Shown: positions 8,597 through 17,500 of the stretch, piece after piece | Position numbering within the stretch: the stretch's first letter is position 1 | How the letters are laid out: each line of letters opens with the position of its first letter | NCBI GenBank assembly: GCA_964463655.1 | Contig: CAYXDG010000007.1 | Span: 3,003 to 67,002, forward strand | Direction: 5' to 3' | DNA: 64,000 nucleotides | From: Halothece sp964463655 | Lineage (GTDB): Bacteria; Cyanobacteriota; Cyanobacteriia; Cyanobacteriales; Rubidibacteraceae | Notes under the pieces: generated by a model | Database searches by the model: none | Told to the model about the DNA's origin: nothing | What the model saw: the letters and a program-made list of their open reading frames with translations, nothing else | Position numbers and translations under genes: made by a program

Positions 8597-11500
8597 CTAT
8601 TCTTCGGCTTCTAAAGATACTCTCAAGTTTCCTAACCAGCTAATTAAATTCTCTAACTGTTGTTGCGTTTTCAAAACTCCCAATCCCCTGACAGTAACTT
8701 TTCCTTTCGTATAAACAAAGCGCGAGGAAACTTTCTCTGGGAGATGTTCTTGTAATCGTCTCCAAGCAGGTTCTTCCATTGGTGTTTCTAAAACAATATG
8801 CTGTTTTCCTTCGGGTTTGATGCGAGAAAAGCCGAGAGATTTGGTGATTTGTTTTAGTTCCATGACCTGCAATAATTGTTGTACAGGTGCGGGTAATTCT
8901 CCATACCGATCGCGCCAATCTTTCCCAATTTGTTCTAATTCTTTCTTACTGTTCGCCATTGTTACAGTCCGATACGCATCCATTTTCTGGTCCATATCGG
9001 CGATATATTGACTGGGAATAAATGCAGTTAAACTCAGATCAACTTGGGTGTCTTCTACTTGCGGAATGTCTTGTCCTTGGACTTCTTGAATCGCTTCTTG
9101 TAACATACTCATATACAAGTCAAAGCCAACTGCGTTCATTTGTCCAGACTGTTTCGCGCCTAATAATTCCCCAACCCCACGAATTTCTAAATCTCGCATC
9201 GCCAGTTGATATCCTGACCCTAATTGAGTAAACTCTTGGAGGGCGCGGAGGCGTTTTTTCGCAGCATCGCTGAGGCTACTTTGTTTCGGATATAATAACC
9301 ACGCATGGGCTTGAATCCCCGATCGCCCCACTCGTCCCCGTAGCTGATACAGTTGAGATAAGCCGAATTTTTGCGAGTCTTCCACGATAATTGTGTTGAC
9401 GCGAGGGATGTCTAACCCAGACTCAATGATGGTCGTACAGACTAAAATCTCCGCTTCACCATTGTTAAACGTTAGCATGGTGGATTCTAATTCGGCTTCC
9501 TCCATTTGTCCGTGCGCGATCGCAATCCGGGCGCTTGGTATCATTTCTCTGAGTTTCCCTGCGGTTTCTTCGATTCCTTCCACTCTTGGGACAACATAAA
9601 ACACTTGTCCTCCGCGATCTAATTCATTTCTAATTGCTGTGCGGATCGCTTCGTTGTCGTAAGGAGACAAATGGGTTTTAATCGGACGACGGGAAGGGGG
9701 AGGTGTTGTAATTAGACTCATCTCCCGAATCCCAGAAAGAGACATATACAGCGTGCGCGGAATCGGAGTTGCGGTGAGCGTTAAAACATCTACCTCTGTT
9801 TTCATAGATTTAATCTTCTCTTTTTGATTCACCCCAAACCGTTGTTCTTCATCCACCACCAACATTCCTAAATCTTTGTATTTCACGCTTTTATTCAGGA
9901 GTTGATGGGTTCCAACTACAATGTCTAATTCTCCTGTAGAAAGGCGCTTTAAGATGTCTTTCCGTTCGTTTGTGGTGCGAAAACGGTTCAATAAGCCAAT
10001 ATGGATGGGATAGGGTGCAAACCGTTCCTTGAGCGTGTGATAATGCTGTTGGGTGAGAATGGTTGTCGGTGCGAGAAACGCCACCTGTTTTCCCGACATC
10101 AGAACTTTGAAAATAGCGCGAATGGCGACTTCTGTTTTCCCAAACCCCACATCCCCACAAACTAAGCGATCCATTGGGAGATCACTTTCTAAGTCTCGTT
10201 TGACATCTTGAACCGCTTTTAACTGGTCAGGAGTGGGTTGATAGGGAAAAGAGTCTTCCAATTCTTCCTGCCAAACGGTATCCTGTGGATAAGCATAGCC
10301 TGAAAGCTGCGATCGCTTGGCGTATAACTCCAACAGATCGATCGCGACCTTTTTAACCGCCTTCTCAACCTTATTCTTCGTATTTTGCCATGTTTTCCCC
10401 GACATCTTATTCAGTTGCGGTTTCCCTTCTCCCAGATGGCGATAGCGAGAGAGAGATTCTAAACTGTCTGCGGGAACTCTTAATAAACCGTCTGCGTATT
10501 CAACCACCAGATATTCTCTGGTTTCCCAGCTTTCTAGCTTGAGGAATTTTCCAACGCCATGGTGACGATGAACGACATAATCCCCTGGACGGAGTTTATT
10601 GAGATCAACTTGTTTAGATGAAGCGCGTCTCCGTTTGCGGATGTAGCTAGGAGTTGCTAAAACGTGCTGTCCGAAGAATTCTCTGTCAGTGACAACCGCA
10701 ATGCGAAACGTAGGGAGGATAAAGCCTTCTAATTCTCCTAGTCCTGAATATTTTACAGCAACGGCGGTGCGATCGCGCTGTAATTTCTCGATCGCGGGAT
10801 AATCGCGGGGGTTGGGAACAAATTGTGCGGGACTATCGTGTTCTTGAAGTAAGGAGACCGATCGCGAAGGCTGTGCGGAAACAATCCAAGTGTTGTAATT
10901 TTGAAGGGTAATCCCACTATAAAGTTCCCGTTGTCCTCTCACCATTTCTGCAAGTTTAGCAAACTGATGGGGGTTGACTGGAAGCGGACGACTGGCTAAG
11001 TTTACCCCTTTTTCGTTTTCTTCACTGATTTCAGACAGATGAAGCTGATAGAAACCTTGCGCTTTGTCTAAACAGGTTTTTAAGTCTGTATGGAGACGGG
11101 GGAGGTCTTGATTGGGATAATATTCTTGATATTGATCTTCCGTATGTTCTAAAGCGCGATCGCTGTGGGCGTGACATTGTTCAGGTTCATCGAAGACAAT
11201 GAGAGTATTGTCTGGGAGATAGTCTAACAAGGAAGCAGGGTTGGGATAAGCCAATCCTAGAAAACGATTCATCCCATCAGGATAGTTTTGTTCCTCGAAA
11301 GCCGTTTGTTCCTCTGGAGAGAGAAAGTGATAGAATTGACCTCGCTTTCCCTGTTCTATAATTCCTTTCGCAATGAGAGGAGAATAGCTGGTAGGTGTTA
11401 ATGTCAGAGAATCAATCTGATCGAGGGAACGCTGACTCACTGGATCGAACTCTCGCAATTGTTCCAATTCATCTCCAAACCATTCTAAACGGATAGGAAG

Positions 11501-12085
11501 TTCTGAAGCCACAGGAAAGATATCGACTAAATCGCCTCTGCGTGTCCATTGTCCTTCTGTTTCCACTAGAGAAACCCGTTCATATCCTAATTCTGTCAGA
11601 CGATGGTCAATGGCTTTACTATCCCAACTCATCCCTTTCTCAAAGGAGAGACAAATCTTTTCAAAGACATCCTTGAGAGGAAGATGGGGTTGTAAGGCTT
11701 TCTCAGTTGCGACAACCGCAATCCTCCCTTTTCCCCCCTCTGGGGGGGATGTAAGAGTCAGTAACACTTGAATCTGTCCCCAAATCATCTCCGATTCAGG
11801 GTTAAACGGTTCGTAAGGCGTTGCTTCCGACGTGGGATAAAATTGTACGGTTTCCCAGTCCATGCTTTGTAATTGGGTCGCCCATCGTCCCGCTTCTTCT
11901 AGGGTGGCACAAACCACGAATAAATTTTCAGAAGACTGGCCCAATGCTGAGGCGATCAGTCCTTTAGGGAGACGGGGGATTCCGCTTAATCTTAGGGTTT
12001 GGTCTTTTTTAAGGGTCTGGAGGAGTTCTTGAGTGAGGCGCGATCGCGCTAAGGTCCGAATTACTGAAGCAAAAGCCATCAACAA
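8597..12085 (-). CDS. mfd: Transcription-repair coupling factor Mfd
   Basis: About 1160 residues, the normal length for Mfd. N-terminal UvrB-homology part (about 1-360), RNA-polymerase-interacting domain beginning at LRPGDYVVHRHHGVGKF (about 495-512), a RecG-type translocase with Walker A GDVGFGKTEVA (near 645) and DEEQRFG (near 742), QLRGRVGRSG (motif VI, near 920), and a C-terminal TRCF domain. It pushes stalled RNA polymerase off DNA lesions and recruits UvrA. A second in-frame ATG at 12079 gives MAFASVIRTL and is an equally good start. The tRNA-Asp gene lies 160 bases upstream in the same direction. Confidence 0.98.
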   Translation of the reverse strand: MLMAFASVIRTLARSRLTQELLQTLKKDQTLRLSGIPRLPKGLIASALGQSSENLFVVCATLEEAGRWATQLQSMDWETVQFYPTSEATPYEPFNPESEMIWGQIQVLLTLTSPPEGGKGRIAVVATEKALQPHLPLKDVFEKICLSFEKGMSWDSKAIDHRLTELGYERVSLVETEGQWTRRGDLVDIFPVASELPIRLEWFGDELEQLREFDPVSQRSLDQIDSLTLTPTSYSPLIAKGIIEQGKRGQFYHFLSPEEQTAFEEQNYPDGMNRFLGLAYPNPASLLDYLPDNTLIVFDEPEQCHAHSDRALEHTEDQYQEYYPNQDLPRLHTDLKTCLDKAQGFYQLHLSEISEENEKGVNLASRPLPVNPHQFAKLAEMVRGQRELYSGITLQNYNTWIVSAQPSRSVSLLQEHDSPAQFVPNPRDYPAIEKLQRDRTAVAVKYSGLGELEGFILPTFRIAVVTDREFFGQHVLATPSYIRKRRRASSKQVDLNKLRPGDYVVHRHHGVGKFLKLESWETREYLVVEYADGLLRVPADSLESLSRYRHLGEGKPQLNKMSGKTWQNTKNKVEKAVKKVAIDLLELYAKRSQLSGYAYPQDTVWQEELEDSFPYQPTPDQLKAVQDVKRDLESDLPMDRLVCGDVGFGKTEVAIRAIFKVLMSGKQVAFLAPTTILTQQHYHTLKERFAPYPIHIGLLNRFRTTNERKDILKRLSTGELDIVVGTHQLLNKSVKYKDLGMLVVDEEQRFGVNQKEKIKSMKTEVDVLTLTATPIPRTLYMSLSGIREMSLITTPPPSRRPIKTHLSPYDNEAIRTAIRNELDRGGQVFYVVPRVEGIEETAGKLREMIPSARIAIAHGQMEEAELESTMLTFNNGEAEILVCTTIIESGLDIPRVNTIIVEDSQKFGLSQLYQLRGRVGRSGIQAHAWLLYPKQSSLSDAAKKRLRALQEFTQLGSGYQLAMRDLEIRGVGELLGAKQSGQMNAVGFDLYMSMLQEAIQEVQGQDIPQVEDTQVDLSLTAFIPSQYIADMDQKMDAYRTVTMANSKKELEQIGKDWRDRYGELPAPVQQLLQVMELKQITKSLGFSRIKPEGKQHIVLETPMEEPAWRRLQEHLPEKVSSRFVYTKGKVTVRGLGVLKTQQQLENLISWLGNLRVSLEAEE

Positions 12086-12245
12086 ATAAACTTGCTTATA
12101 GGATTCCGTTCTTATTCTAATCTGAAATTTTTCTAGAGCATCCTTCTTGCCAAAGACCTCATTCCCTTTGCTATTGCTTCAAGTTGTCCAGCCTCAATAC
12201 CTATTCTAAAGTTTGCAGAGTGACATCGATATCGATAAGAATTGA

Positions 12246-12319
12246 CGGGACTGACGGGATTCGAACCCGCAACTTCTGCCGTGACAGGGCAGTGCTCTAA
12301 CCGGTTGAACTACAGTCCC
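12246..12319 (-). tRNA. tRNA-Asp (GTC)
   Basis: Read on the minus strand, the acceptor arms GGGACTG and CAGTCCC pair perfectly, followed by a G discriminator. The D-arm (GTTCAACCGGTTAGAGC), an anticodon stem CTGCC/GGCAG around loop CTGTCAC with anticodon GTC, and the T-arm GCGGG-TTCGAAT-CCCGT are all present. CCA is not encoded. Confidence 0.97.
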
Positions 12320-12335
12320 ATAAGGTGCGAATACC

Positions 12336-12364
12336 ATCTTAACCATTATTTTTGAATTTGTCAA
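12336..12364 (-). promoter_or_regulatory. Promoter of tRNA-Asp
   Basis: On the minus strand TTGACA (12364-12359) and TAAGAT (12341-12336) are separated by exactly 17 bases. The -10 box ends 17 bases before the first tRNA base. This is a consensus sigma70-type promoter in the right place. Confidence 0.8.
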
Positions 12365-12563
12365 ACTCAAAAGCAGAAATTTTTGATGGAAAACCATCAA
12401 GTCCATCAACTCCCCAGATGCAGAAAACGGCGATCGCCTTACCAGCCATGACTTTGAGCGTCGTTACAGAAAGCGCCGCACGTGCCAACGTGCTGCCGTT
12501 GGACGGGGCGTATAAACATCCTCAGAGACCTCAGATGACAGCCCCTCATATAAGGCGGGCTAA

Positions 12564-12698
12564 CTGAGGGATACTCTGCGAGAAGTCGTTTCGCGCCTAC
12601 GATATCCCGAAGTTAACAAATCCAATCAGTGGCTAGAGCATCGCCAAAACACAGAACGTCTTCTCAAAGCTCAACTCTATCTAGATGGCGCAAGAGGA
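12564..12698 (+). pseudogene. Short coding remnant beside the transposon
   Basis: An open frame of about 45 codons after a TAA at 12561 reads like a protein fragment (for example NKSNQWLEHRQNTERLLKAQ). It stops making sense where the hairpin at 12701 begins. It has no start and may be a piece of a DUF4231-like protein, a family to which the fragment at 14137-14301 may also belong. It lies in the 513-base stretch between tRNA-Asp and tnpB, which otherwise holds only the tRNA promoter, the hairpin at 12701-12727 and no gene that I can see. Confidence 0.35.
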
Positions 12699-12700
12699 CT

Positions 12701-12727
12701 CCCGTTAGAGCCGTTAGGCTTAACGGG
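12701..12727 (+). repeat. IS200/IS605-type end hairpin, orphan copy
   Basis: CCCGTTA and TAACGGG pair around an inner GCC/GGC stem. The layout and inner bases (GCCGTTAGGCT) match the hairpin at the end of tnpB (14094-14120, GCCGTCAGGCT). This looks like a right end left by another, lost element upstream of the present tnpB. Confidence 0.6.
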
Positions 12728-12832
12728 TAGGTGAATTGCGCCCAAACAAAAAAAGTCCGTTAGGACATCCGTACAAAAAAGACAAAGCTGTGTACGTTAT
12801 ATTATAATTGGTCTAGTGACTTGCAAAAACCA

Positions 12833-14116
12833 ATGCTTACCCTTACCTACGAGTACAAATTAGAGCCAAATCGACAGCAGATTGATATGATCGAGCATAC
12901 GCTCTCAGTCTGTCGTTCGGTTTGGAACTTTGCGCTTAGGGAGCGAAAAGATTGGCATAATTCTCGCAAGTCGCCGGTTAACTCCTGTTCCATCCAACAG
13001 GAGTATATCATTCCTGCTGATGAACCTTACCCCAATTACTATAAGCAAGCAAAAGCCTTAACCGAAGCCAAGAAAACCGATGAACACCTCAAGTCAGTTA
13101 ATGCCCAAGTGCTTCAGCAAGTGCTAAGGACTCTTGACCGAGCGTTTGCTGATCTGAAGGCAAAGGGACTTGGGTTTCCTCGGTTTAAGAATCGATATCG
13201 GTTAAGGTCTTATGTTTACCCCCAACTCAGAGGAAAAGAGTTGGTTAAAGAGAATCAAATAAAGTTGCCCCAGTTAGGTTGGGTCAGGTTCAGAAAGTCT
13301 AGAGACATTCCAGAGGGATTTGTACCAAAGCAAGCTAGAGTTGTCCGCAAGGCTTCCGGCTACTTTATCATGCTTTCTCTTCAACTAGACGTGGATGTTC
13401 CTCAACCTTTTCCTCATGGACATCCGAGGGGGTTAGATTTGGGGTTTGACAAGTTTGTCGCTACTTCCGATGGTTTAGAAGTTAAAAGACCTCGATTCTT
13501 AAAGTCCCTTCAACGCAAGCTGCGATTGCTGCAACGAAGGCTAAAGAACAAACAAAAAGGGTCGAATAACCGCCATAAGCTAAATCGGAAAATAGCAAGA
13601 CTACATCAACGTATCTCAGACACTCGCAAAGATTGGCACTTTAAGCTGGCTCATCGCTTATGTGATGGGGCTGGGATGATTTTTGTTGAAGATATTAACT
13701 TCCGTTCTTGGCAAAGAGGAATGCTGTCTAAGCATTCAGCAGACGCGGGGTTTGGGCAGTTTGTTAACATTCTTCAGTGGGTTTGTTGGAAACGAGATGT
13801 ATATTTTGCCAAAGTTGACAAGGACGGTACTTCTCAAGAGTGTAGTCGGTGTGGAGTGAATACAGGCAAGAAGACTCTAGATGTCCGAGTACACCATTGC
13901 CCTGAATGTGGGTACATAAGCTCAAGGGATGTGGTGAGTGCCGAAGTCATTAGAAATAGAGGATTGTCTGACCTCGGGCAGGGGTTGGACACAAAACAAA
14001 ATGCCTTGGGAGACGGGCTGACGGGGACAGAGGAAACTTTGTCTAGTCAAGTGTCTGAGAAAAAGGAAATCCTAGCCAAGAAGTTAGGAATCTCCCACTA
14101 TAGCCGTCAGGCTTAG
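12833..14116 (+). CDS. tnpB: TnpB RNA-guided nuclease of the IS200/IS605 (IS1341) group
   Basis: The ATG at 12833 gives 427 residues; a TTG four codons earlier is less likely. The N-terminus LTYEYKLEPNRQQ is the usual TnpB opening. The RuvC-like residues are in place: GLDLGFDKF (Asp, near 205), IFVEDINF (Glu, near 285) and a final Asp in SSRDVVSAEV (near 368). A zinc finger with CSRCG and CPECG pairs lies before the last motif. TnpB proteins are transposon-encoded nucleases guided by an RNA from the element's right end. No tnpA transposase is present nearby, so the element would depend on one in trans. A hairpin overlaps the stop codon. Confidence 0.92.
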   Translation: MLTLTYEYKLEPNRQQIDMIEHTLSVCRSVWNFALRERKDWHNSRKSPVNSCSIQQEYIIPADEPYPNYYKQAKALTEAKKTDEHLKSVNAQVLQQVLRTLDRAFADLKAKGLGFPRFKNRYRLRSYVYPQLRGKELVKENQIKLPQLGWVRFRKSRDIPEGFVPKQARVVRKASGYFIMLSLQLDVDVPQPFPHGHPRGLDLGFDKFVATSDGLEVKRPRFLKSLQRKLRLLQRRLKNKQKGSNNRHKLNRKIARLHQRISDTRKDWHFKLAHRLCDGAGMIFVEDINFRSWQRGMLSKHSADAGFGQFVNILQWVCWKRDVYFAKVDKDGTSQECSRCGVNTGKKTLDVRVHHCPECGYISSRDVVSAEVIRNRGLSDLGQGLDTKQNALGDGLTGTEETLSSQVSEKKEILAKKLGISHYSRQA

Positions 14117-14120
14117 TGGG
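14094..14120 (+). repeat. Right-end hairpin of the tnpB element
   Basis: CCCACTA and TAGTGGG pair around an inner GCCGTCAGGC stem-loop, overlapping the tnpB stop codon. In this group the right-end structure is recognised by TnpA, and the RNA from this region is the natural guide (omega/reRNA) scaffold for TnpB. The exact element end is not determined. Confidence 0.6.
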
Positions 14121-14136
14121 ATGAGGATGTCAACTT

Positions 14137-14301
14137 TACTTGCTAGAACCAGACAAGCTAATTGATGGCGATCGGATTTTGGCTTTAAGGGAAAAAGCCT
14201 TAGCTTACTGTGATGAACTGATTAAAGACTACAAAAAAGTTAGACAAAAATCACGTCGCCTGTATTACTTTTTGCAAATGGTGACGATTGTTTTATATTA
14301 G
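14137..14301 (+). pseudogene. Truncated gene fragment at left edge of island (possibly DUF4231)
   Basis: A coherent frame without a start encodes LEPDKLIDGDRILALREK, then YKKVRQKSRRLYYFLQMVTIV, and meets a TAG inside the first bases of the 94-bp repeat. The basic YYFLQMVTIV stretch resembles the start of the membrane hairpin in DUF4231/SLATT-type proteins. The coding sense ends exactly where the repeat begins, so the gene was cut by the repeat or by a recombination at it. The stretch 14387-14558 between the repeat and the last NRPS gene holds nothing that I recognise. Confidence 0.5.
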
Positions 14302-14386
14302 GACATTTCCCGAACAGTGGGAGTGCGACCGTCTCGGTCGCTAGTCTTTTTAAGAACGTCCTAACCTGATTTTGTAGCGCTATAAC
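14293..14386 (+). repeat. 94-bp structured direct repeat, left boundary of the island
   Basis: Matches 57942-58035 in the same orientation, with only four differing bases: one A/G, and the three-base loop of the main hairpin (TCT here, AGA there). The 67-bp core (14298-14364) has near-perfect 10-bp inverted ends TTAGGACATT/AACGTCCTAA and an inner hairpin GCGACCG-TCT-CGGTCGC at 14325-14341. It resembles a MITE or REP-like element. It lies 172 bases beyond the stop of the last NRPS gene. Confidence 0.93.
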
Positions 14387-14558
14387 ACCGACGTTACTAG
14401 GAGAAACCCTTGTGGAAGGAAGCAGGAAGTGGACATCAGGTAAAGTCAGGTTTCTGAGAGACCTGTCTAGATTTGTATAAGTTCCTCAGAACGGTTTAAA
14501 CTTTGAACTCTGAACCCAAGATTGGTGAACGATTCTCGACAAGGGGAGACTTCAGATA

Positions 14559-17500
14559 TTAATTGTTAATTGCTGAAACCTCCCTCAGATAGGCTTCCAA
14601 CTCCTGAGCCAAAATAGAGACGTGAGGCTTTGCCATCATTGTGTAGTGGTTGCCCGAAATTTCCACAACGGTTACAGGTCGAGTTGATAACTTGTCCCAA
14701 CCATAAGTTTGTTCTCGGCGTAACGGATGCTCATTTGAGGTGGCTGTGGCGGTCATTTCCTCGGCCCGAAAAACAACGATTGCTGCATCGATCGCCCCTT
14801 GGGGAAAATAGCAGCTTCCGCTTTGATGGCTGGCTTTGAAAACGTTAACAAACCCCCGCAATTGGCTTTCACTTCCAGTCACTGAAAGGAGATCGAATTT
14901 AACCAGCTTTTCTCGCAATCGATCGAATTGTTCTTCTGGAGAAAACGACTGTAAGACCTCCTCTGTCAGGCCTAACTCGATGCCAAACACGCCTTCGGCT
15001 GCGCGAGCAACTGAGGCTAACCATCGGGTTTCGTCCCAAGTGGAATAATCAACCGTTGACACTCCTTCCAGGGGGGCGAAAGTATCGAAAATTGCCACGA
15101 GACCCACTTTTCGACCTGCGGCGATCGCTTGTCGCGCCATCTCGAAGGCAACATAACCGCCGAAGGAATGACCACCCAAGCATAACGGGTCTGCCAGTCC
15201 TAGATTATCCATTTCTTGCAGATAGTCCGCTGCGATCGCCTCCACTGTCAATAAAGGTTCGCTTTTGCCGTCCAACCCTCGCGCTTGCAAACCGTAGAAA
15301 GGTCGCTCGACCCCCAAACTGCGTGCTAAATCGTAGAAATACATCACATTACCGCCCGAACCTGGAATACAGAAAAATGGAGGCTGAGAACCGTCGGTTT
15401 GGATGGGGACTAAACTTGACCAGACCCAAGAATCGGCAGGTTGATTGATGAGTTGGGCTAAATCGGCGATCGTCGGATTTTCAAAGAGAGTCGCTAAGGG
15501 GAGGTTAATCCCGAAACGATCCTGAAGGCGAGACATCAAGCGCACGCCTAACAAAGAATGTCCTCCCAGGTCAAAGAAATTGTCTCGTACCCCAATCCAA
15601 TTGGTTTCGAGAATCTCCGACCAAATTTGCACTAATTGCCGTTCCCCATCGCTGCGAGGAGGGACGAAACCCCCCGTTAGATTTTCGTTGATCGGTTCAG
15701 GTAAAGCAGCGCGATCGATTTTGCCGTTGGCGGTTAAAGGAAACGCATCAAGGACGACGATCGAGGAGGGAACCATATAATCGGGCAGTTTTGCTTTCAG
15801 TTTCTCTTTCAGACCCTGTGCTAATTGATGGGGATTAATGGCTGTGGTTTTTTCCAAGTTCTCTAAGTCATGATTAGCAAACAGCCGTTGATAAAATGGC
15901 GTTGCTTTGAACTGTTTGCCAACGTGGTAGGAAATATGCTCAAATTCAACTGTCTCGCCGTTCATGCGGGTTAAATGACCGCGAATGGCATAGTTAGGAT
16001 TAAGATTGTTATCCCACAGCCATCGGCTACAGACTGCGTGAATTGTTTCCCCAGCTTCCACTGCGATTCCTGGTTCAAATACAGGGAAATAGACGGGTAA
16101 CCAACAGTGTTCCCGTTGCAGCGTGTCGATTTCTTCTCCTGGGATAGTCTGTAACGTCAGCCAGACTAAAAACCCATCCAGTCGTCCCGCTTTGGCAATA
16201 GTAAAACTAACTTCGTGGCTTTCTTCATCAGCAATTTCCAGCGTGAAATCCAAGTCTTCTAAAACGTCAGCATTAGAAAGCAGATGGGAATGCGGAAACT
16301 TTTTAATGCACACTCTCAGGTCAAATGGATGCCCAATTTGCTCGAAAATTTTCTTCGTATAATATGCTGGTGTCTGGCTGAAGTGAGGATGATGTAATAT
16401 CTCATCTGGAAGAGTGACTGGAGCGATTTTTGTGATGCTGCGTTGAGGAATCACCGTATTTTGCTGGGCTAACAAGCGTCGGGTTTGGTTAATAATCACC
16501 CCAGCCCCTTCACAGCCTCCGATCAAGCCGACAATTTCCGAGACGCTGACATCAGCAAGTTCTGGTAATTCGACTTGTGTTGCATCCCCGTGAATCACTG
16601 TCACAATGTCCGACAAGCCACAGTCTTGGAGAGTTTTTCTCGCTTGCTGGCAAGTGTCTTCGTCCCGCTCGATCGCGTAGATTTTTCGCGCCCCCGCTTC
16701 AGCGCAAATTCTGGATAAAATGGCATCTTTTGCCGTGCCGATTTCCACAACTACCTTATCCTTGACCGATTGTTCGATCGCCGTGCGATAGCTTTGATTG
16801 CGCCCTTCGTCGTGGGTCATGGCATAATACAATAAATCGTCGTAAACGTAATACTCAGCAACCGAGGGCCATAACTCAATTTGATCTGCTTCGCGATCGG
16901 TTTCTAACTCCTCTCCAACCGAAGGCGATCCAGGTAAGACGTAAGCAACGAGTTGTTGGTCTCCTGCTTCCGATTCTCGAACGATCACCACACTCTCTGC
17001 AACATCTGCATCTGCGCTTAAAGCAGCTTCAATTTCTCCCAGTTCGATGCGGAATCCTCTTAATTTAACTTGAGTGTCAATGCGTCCCAAAAATTCCAGT
17101 TTCCCATCAGGCAAATAACGGGCTAAATCTCCTGTTTTGTAGAGGACTCCCCCTCGTTCCCCCCCACTGGGAGGGACAGAAGGGGGGCTAAAGGGATTGA
17201 GAATAAACTTCTCTTGGGTAATAGTTTCGCGAACGAGATATCCTCGCGCAATGCCAACACCACCAATATAAATCTCTCCAGGGATACCAAAGGGAACCGG
17301 TTCTAAATTCTCATCCAGTAAGTAAACTTGCGTGTTGAGAATAGGACGACCAATACTTAAAACTTCGCTGTTGTCTTCATATTCTCCAATCGTGGCGCAA
17401 ACAGTGGCTTCTGTCGGTCCGTAAGCGTTGAACAAGCGACGGTTTTTCGCCCAACGTGCTGCTAAACTGTGGGGACAGGCTTCTCCAGCTACGATTAACG

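Noticed and set aside
12352..12567. Small frame between tRNA-Asp and the transposon remnant
   Set aside because: It overlaps the tRNA promoter and has no recognisable protein pattern.
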